The translations under genes were made by a program, and so were the position numbers. A stretch of DNA of 64,000 bases from Leifsonia shinshuensis (GTDB lineage: Bacteria > Actinomycetota > Actinomycetes > Actinomycetales > Microbacteriaceae): NCBI RefSeq assembly GCF_031456835.1, contig NZ_JAVDVK010000001.1, forward strand, positions 1,984,001-2,048,000, given 5' to 3'. Each line of letters opens with the position of its first letter. Position 1 is the stretch's first letter. The notes under the pieces were generated by a model that saw nothing but the letters and a program-made list of their open reading frames with translations, was not told the DNA's origin and searched no databases. Shown here one piece after another: positions 53,248-61,099 of the stretch.

Positions 53248-53736
53248 CTAATGCACGGCCGGGCGGCGGAGGAAGTCGCGCAACGACTCGACCATGAAGG
53301 CGTGGTCGAGTTCGGGAGGGAGACCGCTGACCGCGATGGTGCCGACCACGCCCGCTCCACGCACCGTGAGCGGGAATCCTCCTCCGCTGCCCGAGTAGAG
53401 CCGGGCATCCACCCAGGGGGCCGTCTCGAGCGAGAAGGGCGGGTTGTAGAGCGGGAAGCGCAGCCCGGCGAGGTACGTGCTGGTGCCCCATTCGCGGACG
53501 GTGCGCTTCTTGCGATCGATCCACTTGTCGTTGTGCGACGTCGTTCCGGGCAGCGCCGCCCGGAAGACGTCCTGCTCGCCGAGGGCGACATCGATCACGA
53601 TCCCATGACCTGCCTGCGCCGCACGCTCGCGAAGGTACACCCCGAGTTCCCACGCCAGATCGTGGTCCATCCGCTCGAACTGCAGCTCGCGCTCGTGCGC
53701 CTCGAGAACCGCGAGCAGGTCGTCCATGTCGCTCAT
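53248..53736 (-). CDS. UPF0303 / HbpS-like (heme-degrading-domain) protein
   Basis: 162-residue protein of the UPF0303 family (GlcG/HbpS-like fold): LQFERMDHDLAWELGVYL, FRAALPGTTSHNDKWIDRKKRTVREWG, GGGFPLTVRGAGVVGTIAVSGLPPELDHAFMVESLRDFL. These three blocks cover almost the whole protein and match the family closely. The biochemical role is not settled; the name heme-degrading domain is by fold. It is co-directional with LacI (12-base gap), so it is probably part of the nucleoside regulon or its control. Confidence 0.88.
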   Translation of the reverse strand: MSDMDDLLAVLEAHERELQFERMDHDLAWELGVYLRERAAQAGHGIVIDVALGEQDVFRAALPGTTSHNDKWIDRKKRTVREWGTSTYLAGLRFPLYNPPFSLETAPWVDARLYSGSGGGFPLTVRGAGVVGTIAVSGLPPELDHAFMVESLRDFLRRPAVH

Positions 53737-53832
53737 GATGCTGTTCCGGTCGAAACGACGGCACTCTGTCTCAGCGCTTCGGGGCGAGTCATGAGATGAA
53801 CCTACTATGGCGATGGCACCGGCCGGACGCGT

Positions 53833-54336
53833 TCAGCGCGACCCGGCGCGCGCCTGCCGTTCCTCGTGCAATCGCCGCCGCAGCGGTGAATACGACTCGG
53901 TCGGCCTGAGCTCGACGCGGGCGGGCGGAAGCTCCATTCCGTCGTCGCCCACGAAGCCGACATGCACGGACGCCCCCGTCTCCACGTCCACCCGCTTCAG
54001 GCTGGGCCCCGCATCGGCGGGAACGTGGCGGTCGCCCCACTGCTGCAACGCTGAGAGGACGACGTACAGCTCCCTCCCGGCCTCGGTCAGCCGATACTCG
54101 GAGCGGCGCCTCTCCCCGGGTTCCTGGTAGTCCACCTTCGTCATCACGCCGTGCTCCACGAGCATCGCGAGCCGCGCCGTCAGGACGTCTGCTGCCACTC
54201 CGAGACTGCGCCGGAACTCCTGGAAGCGAGTGAAGCCCTCGAGGGCGTCGCGGATGATCAGCAGCGTCCAACGTTCACCCAGCACGCCCAGGCTTCGCGC
54301 GATGGAGCAGGTGTCGTCCTCCGGTATAGCGCCCAT
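53833..54336 (-). CDS. HxlR-family transcriptional regulator
   Basis: 167-residue HxlR winged-helix regulator. CSIARSLGVLGERWTLLIIRDALEGFTRFQEFRRSLGVAADVLTARL is the family core, with the conserved Cys at residue 10, and then GERRRSEYRLTEAGRELYVVLSALQQWGDRH. The tail of about 60 residues after the HxlR domain is longer than usual. The start is taken at ATG 54336; an ATG at 54366 would add ten residues and overlap the dyad. It is divergent from the SDR-TetR pair, which it likely controls. Confidence 0.87.
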   Translation of the reverse strand: MGAIPEDDTCSIARSLGVLGERWTLLIIRDALEGFTRFQEFRRSLGVAADVLTARLAMLVEHGVMTKVDYQEPGERRRSEYRLTEAGRELYVVLSALQQWGDRHVPADAGPSLKRVDVETGASVHVGFVGDDGMELPPARVELRPTESYSPLRRRLHEERQARAGSR

Positions 54337-54349
54337 GCTTCGAGTGTAC

Positions 54350-54396
54350 CTGAGTTGCCCCATCCCACTCAGATAGCTAGGTTGGATCACACAACC
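54350..54396. promoter_or_regulatory. Two inverted repeats in the HxlR-SDR gap
   Basis: CTGAGT-N11-ACTCAG (54350-54372) and GGTTG-GATCACA-CAACC (54380-54396) lie in the 78-base divergent intergenic region. The first has the spacing typical of HxlR dimer sites; the second lies just before the SDR ribosome site. Confidence 0.55.
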
Positions 54397-54414
54397 CAGA
54401 TGGAGGGATCGAGA

Positions 54415-55158
54415 ATGAAGCTTGAACACACCACCGCAGTGGTCACCGGAGCGAATCGCGGATTGGGGCGACACATCGCCAGGCAACTGCGCGACCGCGG
54501 AGCGAATGTGTTCGCCGGCGCCCGCAATCCGGACTCCGTCGATCTCGCAGGGGTGACGCCCCTCCGGCTGGACATCACCTACCCGGCGTCCGTGGCCGCC
54601 GCCGCCTCGGTCGGGAACGCGGCGATCCTCGTGAACAACGCGGGGGTCGTCACCGGGTCGTCGCTGCTGGGAGGCGAGCTCGCCCATATCCGCCACGAGT
54701 TCGAGACCAACTTCTTCGGCACTCTCTCCGTCACACGGGCCTTCGCACCGCAGCTGGGCGAGCACGCGGAGAGCTACGTGCTCAACATCCTGTCCGCATA
54801 CTCCTGGCTCAACGTTCCCTTCATCGGCGGCTACAGCGCCTCGAAGGCGGCGGAGTGGTCGCTGACCGACGGCCTCCGACAGGATCTCGCCGGCCAGGGC
54901 ACCCGGGTCGGCGGACTCTACGTCGCCCTGATGGACACTGACTTCTCCCGGGTGTTCGACGCTCCGAAGGAGGACCCGGCGGACGTCGCACGTCTCGCGG
55001 TCGACGCCATTGAGAACCGCGAATTCGAGGTGTTCGCCGACGAAGAGAGCCGCAGCATCCGCGCCGGCCTTCCCGGGGGAGTCGAAGCCCTGTACCCGTC
55101 GCTGTCGCACGCATCGCTGTCGCAGGCATCGCTGTCGCAGGAAGACCAGGCGCGATGA
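54415..55158 (+). CDS. Short-chain dehydrogenase/reductase
   Basis: 247-residue SDR: TTAVVTGANRGLGRHIARQL for the cofactor, ILVNNAGVV, NILSAYSW (Ser) and IGGYSASKAAEWSLTDG (Tyr and Lys) form a complete active site. ATG 54415 has GGAGGGATCGAGA upstream. The last residues come from three 15-bp repeats and give a low-complexity SLSxASLSQ tail. It is first of a two-gene unit with a TetR gene (ATGA overlap), divergent from HxlR. Confidence 0.9.
   Translation: MKLEHTTAVVTGANRGLGRHIARQLRDRGANVFAGARNPDSVDLAGVTPLRLDITYPASVAAAASVGNAAILVNNAGVVTGSSLLGGELAHIRHEFETNFFGTLSVTRAFAPQLGEHAESYVLNILSAYSWLNVPFIGGYSASKAAEWSLTDGLRQDLAGQGTRVGGLYVALMDTDFSRVFDAPKEDPADVARLAVDAIENREFEVFADEESRSIRAGLPGGVEALYPSLSHASLSQASLSQEDQAR
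55096..55140 (+). repeat. Three 15-bp tandem repeats at the SDR 3' end
   Basis: GCATCGCTGTCGCAG occurs exactly at 55111-55125 and 55126-55140. A diverged copy (CCGTCGCTGTCGCAC) precedes it at 55096-55110. Being a multiple of three, the repeat keeps the SDR frame and only lengthens its C-terminus. Confidence 0.85.
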
Positions 55159-55793
55159 CCAACCCGCATCTTCCTGAGATCGCTCAGCCGCCCGTCCGGC
55201 AGCCCGGAACAGTGCCGGACGGGCCTCCTCCGGAGCGGCTGCCGCCGCGGGCACGCATCCTCGCGGCGGCGGCGCACCTCTTCATCCGGTACGGCGTCGG
55301 GGCCGTGGGAGTCGATCGCATCGCACAGGAGGCGCGCGTCTCGAAACGCTCCCTGTACCAGCACTTCCAGACGAAGGACGCGCTGGTGGCCGACACACTG
55401 AACGAGGTCGGATCGAACGTGTTCGCGCAGTTCTTCCACCCGGACGGCGCCAGGACGCCACGCCAACGCATTCTCGATGTCTTCGATGCCCTCTCGGAGG
55501 TCGCAGACAACGACGAGTACTTCGGGTGCCCTTTCGTCAACATTGCGACCGAAGTGCGCAGCAGGGAGCATCCGGCCGCGCTGGTGGCACGACACTACAA
55601 GGACCTCTACACCGCGTATTTCGAGCGCGAGGCGACCGCGGCGGGCGCAGACCACCCGCACGAGCTGGCCGAGCAACTCACTCTGATGTTCGACGGCGCC
55701 GCGGCCCACGCCGCGCTCTATTCGGGCTTCCCCGAGAGTGCACGCTCCGCCGTCGCGCACCTGCTGGACACCGCCATCAAGACGAGCGCCTAG
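55155..55793 (+). CDS. TetR-family transcriptional regulator
   Basis: 212-residue TetR regulator with a Pro-rich N-terminal extension of about 30 residues. HTH: LFIRYGVGAVGVDRIAQEARVSKRSLYQHFQTKDALVADTL. The C-terminal domain has EYFGCPFVNIATEVRSREHPAALVARHYKDLY, a pattern common in AcrR-like regulators. It overlaps the SDR by four bases, so SDR and regulator are co-translated. A terminator-like hairpin follows. Confidence 0.88.
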   Translation: MTNPHLPEIAQPPVRQPGTVPDGPPPERLPPRARILAAAAHLFIRYGVGAVGVDRIAQEARVSKRSLYQHFQTKDALVADTLNEVGSNVFAQFFHPDGARTPRQRILDVFDALSEVADNDEYFGCPFVNIATEVRSREHPAALVARHYKDLYTAYFEREATAAGADHPHELAEQLTLMFDGAAAHAALYSGFPESARSAVAHLLDTAIKTSA

Positions 55794-55834
55794 CGCCGCA
55801 CCGGCCCAGCCGTGATGACCGGTCCCGCGAGCGA

Positions 55835-55875
55835 AAGCCCCCGGATCCCGATGAAGATGGGGATCGCGGGGGCTT
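55835..55875. terminator. Bidirectional hairpin between TetR and tRNA-Ser
   Basis: AAGCCCCCGGATCCC and GGGATCGCGGGGGCTT pair over 14 bases with a one-base bulge, around a short loop. It lies immediately downstream of the leftward tRNA-Ser (minus-strand exit CTTTCG) and 42 bases after the TetR stop. Confidence 0.75.
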
Positions 55876-55880
55876 CACAT

Positions 55881-55970
55881 TGGCGGTACCGGTGGGATTT
55901 GAACCCACGGTGGGCTTTCACCCACACAACTTTTCGAGAGTTGCACCTTCGGCCGCTCGGACACGGTACC
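55881..55970 (-). tRNA. tRNA-Ser (anticodon CGA)
   Basis: On the minus strand the acceptor arms GGTACCG and CGGTACC pair perfectly, followed by G and an encoded CCA. The anticodon stem CAACT/AGTTG encloses CTCGAAA, giving anticodon CGA for UCG. A long variable arm (GTGGGTGAAAGCCCAC) and the T loop TTCAAAT complete a class-II serine tRNA of 90 bases. Confidence 0.96.
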
Positions 55971-56056
55971 GCGGACTATCGTACGCGATTCGGGCGGTCG
56001 TCTCCAATCGAGCGGGGGCGGTGCCGGGGTCAGTGGCGCGGGGTACTCTTCCGTCC

Positions 56057-56860
56057 ATGAGTGCAGTCCCCCGCATCCTCGCGTCCGCAGCCGGTCTCGT
56101 CGCCACGGGGGCGCTCACCGTCGTGGGGTGGAGGCGCGTCCAGGCGAAGCGGGCGGCCGTCGCCGAGGGGCGGGTGCGGCTCAACGAGCTTCTGCCGGTC
56201 CACTCCAAGTGGTGGCGGGATGTGGCGAACGACCCGGGCGAGCTGCTGTACGTGGCGATCGGGGACAGCGCCGCCCAGGGCATCGGCGCGTCCGCGCCCA
56301 AGAACAGCTACGTCGGGATCATCGCCGATCACCTGCGCGCGGTCACCGGTCGCTCCGTGCGGGTCGTCAACCTGTCGGTGTCGGGTGCGACCGTCTCACT
56401 CGCGGTGGCGGACCAGCTCCCGCGGTTCCTGACGCTCGACCCGGAGCCCGACATCGTGACCGTCTCAATCGGTGCGAACGACATCGCGGCGTTCGACCCG
56501 GTCCGCTTCCGCGAGGGGCTGCGCGCCGTCTTCGCGGCCGTGCCCGATCACGCGATCGTCGCCGACCTCCCCTACTTCTATCTCCCCTGGAACGAGCGGA
56601 TCGTCGCCGAGGCCAACCAGATCCTGCGCGAGGAAGCGGCGGAGCGCGGACTGCAGGTGGCGCCGCTGCACTCCACCATGCGCCGCCAGGGTCTCCGCGG
56701 CGCCTTCACGCAGTTCGCGGAGGACCTCTTCCACCCGAACGACCACGGCTACCGCACCTGGGCGTCCGCCTTCCTCCCGGCGGTGACCGCGCGGGCGCGC
56801 GAGCTGTACCCGCGCCATGGCGAGCAGGCCACGACGGCTCCGGAGGCGCTCAGCGCGTGA
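56057..56860 (+). CDS. SGNH/GDSL-type hydrolase
   Basis: 267-residue SGNH hydrolase with an N-terminal hydrophobic segment (residues 6-25), so probably membrane-anchored or secreted. Block I: AIGDSAAQGIGA with the catalytic Ser. Block II: NLSVSGATV. Block III: SIGANDIAAF. Block V: FHPNDHGY with the Asp and His. Substrate is probably an ester of a lipid or acylated sugar. It ends 11 bases inside the convergent alpha/beta-hydrolase gene. Confidence 0.88.
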   Translation: MSAVPRILASAAGLVATGALTVVGWRRVQAKRAAVAEGRVRLNELLPVHSKWWRDVANDPGELLYVAIGDSAAQGIGASAPKNSYVGIIADHLRAVTGRSVRVVNLSVSGATVSLAVADQLPRFLTLDPEPDIVTVSIGANDIAAFDPVRFREGLRAVFAAVPDHAIVADLPYFYLPWNERIVAEANQILREEAAERGLQVAPLHSTMRRQGLRGAFTQFAEDLFHPNDHGYRTWASAFLPAVTARARELYPRHGEQATTAPEALSA

Positions 56861-57776
56861 GCTGCGCCGGCGCGACGTGCGACAGCACGCGCCCCCACGC
56901 CGGCACGATCGCCAGGTGACCGACGCCGGGCATCGTCTCCATCCGCGAGTCCGGCAGCGCCTTCTTGTACCAGGCGGCGTGCGCATAGCCGGCGACCGCA
57001 TCCGCCTGCCCGGCGATGATCAGCGTCTTCGCGGCGACGTCGCCCAGCTCGAAACCCCACGGCCGCGCGGTGTAGCTCAGGATGTCGCCCGCGACTCCCC
57101 CGGTCCCCTGGCGGAAAGCCTCCTTCAGCATCCGACCCAGGCGGTCGTGCACGCCCCGGCCGGACAGCGCCTGCTGGTCGACGGGACCGACGCCGAGCAT
57201 CTCCAGCGGGACCCCGCCCGGTTCGGACGCGGCGGCCACGGCGTCCGCCTGCGGTTGCAGCATGGCGCTCAGCCGGCTCATCGCCTCGCCGGGCGCCATG
57301 GCGCCGAGCTCGTCCGACAGCGCCTGCAGCTTCGGGTCGATCCACGGCACCGCCTCGTTGGGCGCCGGGGTCCCGACGATCGCCACGCGGTCGACGAGAT
57401 GTGGATGCCGTGCCGCGACCGCGAGCGCAACCCGGCCGCCGGCGGACCAGCCGACGACGCCGACCGTGCGGGGACGCGTCACCCCGATGACCGTCTCGGC
57501 CACGACGACCGACCGGATGTACTCGGCGATGTCGTCGGCGGCCTGCGTGATGCTGGGCCAGCTCCCGAGCGGCCACGGTTCGCTAGCGCCGTAACCGGGA
57601 CGGTCGATCGCGACGATGTGCGCATGCCGTTCGGCGGAGGCGTCCGGGTCGGGGTCGAACACCGAGGAGCCCGGGGCCGCGTGGCAGAACACCACGAGAC
57701 GTTCGGCGTCGGGGTCCCCGAAGGTGGAGACGCCGACGGCGCGGCCGGAGCGGAGTGCGAACGTGCGGTCAGCCAT
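56850..57776 (-). CDS. Alpha/beta-fold hydrolase
   Basis: 308-residue alpha/beta-hydrolase. LVVFCHAAPGSSVFDPD is the oxyanion region (HxxPG), VVGWSAGGRVALAVA the nucleophile Ser, IAGQADAVAG the Asp and PGVGHLAIVPAW the His. The ATG at 57776 is chosen because MADRTFALRSGRAVGV begins the fold; longer forms run into the radA promoter region. No substrate can be named. Confidence 0.87.
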   Translation of the reverse strand: MADRTFALRSGRAVGVSTFGDPDAERLVVFCHAAPGSSVFDPDPDASAERHAHIVAIDRPGYGASEPWPLGSWPSITQAADDIAEYIRSVVVAETVIGVTRPRTVGVVGWSAGGRVALAVAARHPHLVDRVAIVGTPAPNEAVPWIDPKLQALSDELGAMAPGEAMSRLSAMLQPQADAVAAASEPGGVPLEMLGVGPVDQQALSGRGVHDRLGRMLKEAFRQGTGGVAGDILSYTARPWGFELGDVAAKTLIIAGQADAVAGYAHAAWYKKALPDSRMETMPGVGHLAIVPAWGRVLSHVAPAQLTR

Positions 57777-57915
57777 GGGGCCCATTGTGCACGCGGCCAC
57801 CGACTCGCAGAAGTGCTCACATGCACGGCTCGCGACGGGATGTCCACAGGTCGCCGCGATCCTTCCGGCGATGACGGTGGCTCCCCGTAGTGTTGAGCCC
57901 GATCGAGGAGGTGCC

Positions 57916-59277
57916 GTGCCGAAGGCGTCCGTCAACTACCGCTGCTCCGACTGCGGCTGGTCCACAGCCAAGTGGGTGGGCCGCTGCCCGGAGTGCGACG
58001 CGTGGGGAACACTCGCCGAGACGGCGCAGCCGACCGGCGTGCTGCGGGCGCTGAAACCCGTGACCATCGCCGCCGGGCGCGAGGCGCGGGCAATCACGGA
58101 CATCCGCGCCGAGGGCACGCCGCGGCGACCCAGCGGCATCGGCGAGTTCGACCGGGTGCTGGGCGGAGGCATCGTCCCGGGAGCGGCCATCCTGCTCAGC
58201 GGCGAGCCCGGGGTGGGGAAGTCGACCCTGCTGCTCGAGGTCGCATCCCGAGCCGCGCGAGCCCGCAACCGGGTGCTCTACGTGAGCGCGGAAGAGTCGG
58301 TGAGCCAGGTCAGGATGCGCGCCGAGCGCACCGGCGCGGTCCACGACGAGCTGTTCCTGGCCTCCGAGACCGACCTCAGCACGATCATCGCGCAGATCGA
58401 CGCGGTCGACCCCTCGCTCGTGATCGTCGACTCGGTGCAGACGGTGTCGAGCTCGGCCGGCGAGGGCATGGCCGGCGGCCCGAGCCAGGTGCGCGAGGTC
58501 GCCAGCACGCTCATCCGCATCGCCAAGGAGCGCGATCTGCCCGTGCTCATCGTCGGGCACGTCACCAAAGACGGCTCGATCGCGGGTCCCCGGCTGCTCG
58601 AGCACCTGGTGGATGTGGTGTGCCAGTTCGAGGGCGACCGTCAGACGGCCCTCCGCTTCATCCGGGCGCTCAAGAACCGTTTCGGGCCGACCGACGAGGT
58701 GGGCTGCTTCGAGATGGCCGGCGACGGCATCGCCGAGGTGCCCGACCCGAGCGGGCTGTTCCTCAGCCGCAACACGACGCCGGTCTCCGGCACCTGCGTC
58801 ACGGTGGCGATGGAGGGACGGCGGCCGCTGCCGGTCGAGGTGCAGGCCCTCGTCGTGAGCACGACGGCCCCGAACCCGCGCCGCGTGACCAACGGAGTCG
58901 ACTCGTCCCGGGTCGCCATGCTGCTGGCCGTGCTCGAACGGCGGGCCGGCATCAAGCTCGGCGACAAAGACGTCTACGTCTCCACCGTCGGCGGCGTGCG
59001 GCTCACGGAGCCGGGGGCCGACCTGGCGATCGCACTGGCGATCGCGTCGGCGGCGACCGACCGGGCCATCCCGCACACCCTCGCGGCGTTCGGCGAGATC
59101 AGCCTCGCTGGCGAGATCCGCCCGGTCGTGAGCGGCAAGCAGCGCACGGCGGAGGCAGCCCGGCTCGGGTTCGCCACCCGGGTGGACGACCGGAGCGCCT
59201 CGATCCGGGAAGCGCTCCGGCTCGCCTTCACCGCCGCATCCACCGACCGCGAGCGAGAACTCGACGCCGCGTTCTGA
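57916..59277 (+). CDS. radA: DNA repair protein RadA (Sms)
   Basis: 453-residue RadA, a cytoplasmic RecA-like helicase/branch-migration factor. The C4 zinc finger is Cys10, Cys13, Cys24, Cys27. Walker A is GEPGVGKST, the RadA-specific loop ALKNRFGPTDEVGCFEM contains KNRFG, and the C-terminal Lon-protease-like domain runs from about residue 290 (MLLAVLERRAGIKLGDKDVYV). The start is GTG 57916 after GAGGAGGTGCC. It is transcribed alone. Confidence 0.96.
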   Translation: MPKASVNYRCSDCGWSTAKWVGRCPECDAWGTLAETAQPTGVLRALKPVTIAAGREARAITDIRAEGTPRRPSGIGEFDRVLGGGIVPGAAILLSGEPGVGKSTLLLEVASRAARARNRVLYVSAEESVSQVRMRAERTGAVHDELFLASETDLSTIIAQIDAVDPSLVIVDSVQTVSSSAGEGMAGGPSQVREVASTLIRIAKERDLPVLIVGHVTKDGSIAGPRLLEHLVDVVCQFEGDRQTALRFIRALKNRFGPTDEVGCFEMAGDGIAEVPDPSGLFLSRNTTPVSGTCVTVAMEGRRPLPVEVQALVVSTTAPNPRRVTNGVDSSRVAMLLAVLERRAGIKLGDKDVYVSTVGGVRLTEPGADLAIALAIASAATDRAIPHTLAAFGEISLAGEIRPVVSGKQRTAEAARLGFATRVDDRSASIREALRLAFTAASTDRERELDAAF

Positions 59278-59360
59278 CCGGAACATCGAACCGGATGTCG
59301 AACCGACGCCGCGCCGTTCGACGCACAGGTGACGACATCCGTCGACGGAAGGGAAACACC

Positions 59361-59717
59361 ATGCCGCAGTACGCCATCTTCATCTACTCCGACACCACGG
59401 CCGAGCACGACGCCGCAGAACTGGCCGAGCACGACCAGCACTCCGACGACCTCATCGCGGCCGGTGCGCTGACCGCCGCCTACGCGCTCTCGGAACCCGC
59501 GACGGCGAAGTCCGTCCGCGGCGACGGGGTCACCGACGGGCCGTTCACCGAGAGCAAGGAGCTCATCGCGGGCATCGGCATCATCGAGGCCCCCGACCTG
59601 GATGCCGCACTCGCCTGGGCGCGCCAGAACCCGGCGACCCGCCACGGCTCCGGTGTCGAGGTCCGGGAGGTCGCCGCGAGCTACGACCGGAACGACAGCG
59701 CGTTCACTGCAGGATGA
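59361..59717 (+). CDS. YCII-related (DGPF) domain protein
   Basis: 118-residue YCII-family protein: MPQYAIFIYSD start, then the DGPFTESKELIAGIGIIEAPDLDAALAWA block that names the DGPF group. ATG 59361 follows GGAAGGGAAACACC. These proteins often sit beside extracytoplasmic sigma factors, but none is present here. Function is unknown. Its last 14 bases overlap the convergent gene. Confidence 0.9.
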   Translation: MPQYAIFIYSDTTAEHDAAELAEHDQHSDDLIAAGALTAAYALSEPATAKSVRGDGVTDGPFTESKELIAGIGIIEAPDLDAALAWARQNPATRHGSGVEVREVAASYDRNDSAFTAG

Positions 59718-60339
59718 ACTGCTTCGTCTCGGAGCTCTTGATGCCCGAGACGCTCGTCTCCAGGTGGTACGACGCCCCCGCGGCCGGCACCTGCTCGCGC
59801 TTCGCCGCGCACGTCGACGGGTCCGACCGCGTCCGGTCCCAGGTGATCGGCGTCTGCGAGGAGATCGTCTTGCCCGGCTGCAGCAGCACTTCCGCATCCA
59901 CCTTGTCGCTCTGGCAGTCCGTGGACTTCCAGTAGACCTCCGTGCCGCTGGTGATCGTGAACACCTGCTGCGCCGTCCCCGCGTCGATCGTGCACGCCGC
60001 CGACCCTGTGTTCGTCAGGGCCACGGAGAGCTGCGGCAGCTCCCCGGCCGCGTACTCGTCCTTGTCGGTGACGGCCTCCACCGTCACGTCGGCCGGCTTG
60101 CACGGCTGACCCGACGCGGATGCGCTGCTGGTCGGGATGCTGGTCGCCGCCGGCGTCGGCGCGCTCGTGCCGGTCGTCGCGGGAGCCTTCTTCGCAGGCT
60201 CGCCGTTCGAGGCGCCGGGGCGGGCCACGATGAGGATGATGACCACCACGACGGCGATCACGCCGAGGAGGACGATGAGCCGACGGCGCCAGTACACGCT
60301 GCTCGGCTGGGGGCCGACCGGGTTCTTGAACGTCGACAT
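59704..60339 (-). CDS. Membrane-anchored BsuPI-like domain protein
   Basis: 211-residue protein: short cytoplasmic N-terminus with Arg-rich stop (YWRRR), one membrane segment at about residues 20-40, a Thr/Ser/Ala/Pro linker to residue 75, and a beta-sandwich domain with LPQLSVALTNTGSAACTIDAG and QPGKTISSQTPITWD resembling the BsuPI (intracellular proteinase inhibitor) fold. Four cysteines (CKPAD, ACTID, DCQSD, STCAAK) suggest disulfides outside the membrane. Function unknown. Confidence 0.7.
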   Translation of the reverse strand: MSTFKNPVGPQPSSVYWRRRLIVLLGVIAVVVVIILIVARPGASNGEPAKKAPATTGTSAPTPAATSIPTSSASASGQPCKPADVTVEAVTDKDEYAAGELPQLSVALTNTGSAACTIDAGTAQQVFTITSGTEVYWKSTDCQSDKVDAEVLLQPGKTISSQTPITWDRTRSDPSTCAAKREQVPAAGASYHLETSVSGIKSSETKQFILQ

Positions 60340-60447
60340 GCCCGCACTATAGCCAGCACCCTCGGGGCCGCCCGGCAGGCGCGCCCGGCCCCCGGGCAGT
60401 GCTCAGAGTCGGAGCGCCCAGAGACTCAGCACTCAGCGGCGCAGCGC

Positions 60448-60963
60448 TCAGAGACGCTTCAGCATCCGCGTGTTGCCGAGCGTGTTGGGCTTCACGCGGG
60501 CGAGGTCGAGGAACTCCGCGACGCCCTCGTCGTGCGACCGCACCAGCTCGGCGTACAGCTGAGGGTCGACGGTCTCCTCGCCCATGTCCTCGAACCCGTT
60601 CCTCGCGAAGAAACCCACCTCGAACGTGAGGCAGAACAACCGGCTGAGCCCGAGCTCGCGGGCGTCCGACTCCAGCCTCGCCAGCAGCGCGCGGCCCACG
60701 CCCTTGCCCAGCCACTGGTCCGACACGGCCAGCGTGCGCACCTCGCCGAGGTCGCTCCACATGACGTGCAAGGCGCCGCAGCCGATCAGCCGACCGTCGG
60801 CGTCCTCCGCCACCCGGAACTCCTGGACCGCCTCGTAGAACGTGACGGTCTCCTTGCCGAGCAGGATGCGTCGGTGCACCAGCGGCTCCACCAGCTCCTG
60901 GATGCGCTGCACGTCTCCCGTGCGCGCCCGCCGGATCCTGAACCCTGGTTCGCTCTCGCCCAC
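60448..60963 (-). CDS. argA: GNAT amino-acid N-acetyltransferase (ArgA/Rv2747-like)
   Basis: 171-residue GNAT protein resembling the short actinobacterial N-acetylglutamate synthases. IRRARTGDVQRIQELVEPLVHRRILLGK is the N-terminal substrate region, EVRTLAVSDQWLGKGVGRALLARLE the acetyl-CoA loop (QxxGxG/A), and LFCLTFEVGFFARNGFEDM the C-terminal part. By family it makes N-acetylglutamate, the first step of arginine synthesis. It lies alone between clpC and the BsuPI-like gene. Confidence 0.78.
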   Translation of the reverse strand: MGESEPGFRIRRARTGDVQRIQELVEPLVHRRILLGKETVTFYEAVQEFRVAEDADGRLIGCGALHVMWSDLGEVRTLAVSDQWLGKGVGRALLARLESDARELGLSRLFCLTFEVGFFARNGFEDMGEETVDPQLYAELVRSHDEGVAEFLDLARVKPNTLGNTRMLKRL

Positions 60964-61045
60964 GAAACCACCCTACCGAGTGCGCGAACACCGATCGCAC
61001 GGCGGTCACCCGCCCGATACCGGGTAGACGCTGCCCGAACACCGA

Positions 61046-61077
61046 GAGGGCCGGCCTTCCGAAGAAGACCGGCCCTC
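61046..61077 (-). terminator. Terminator downstream of clpC
   Basis: Perfect 9-bp arms GAGGGCCGG/CCGGCCCTC enclose a 14-base loop that can pair further (CTTC with GAAG). It lies 22 bases after the clpC stop. No clear U-run follows on the minus strand, as is common in GC-rich actinobacteria. Confidence 0.72.
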
Positions 61078-61099
61078 CCAGGTCGTGGATCGCGGTGGA

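Noticed and set aside
55881..55970. tRNA-Ser as a possible integration site of a mobile element
   Set aside because: No integrase, no repeated tRNA 3' end and no compositional shift is seen on either side; flanking genes look ordinary.
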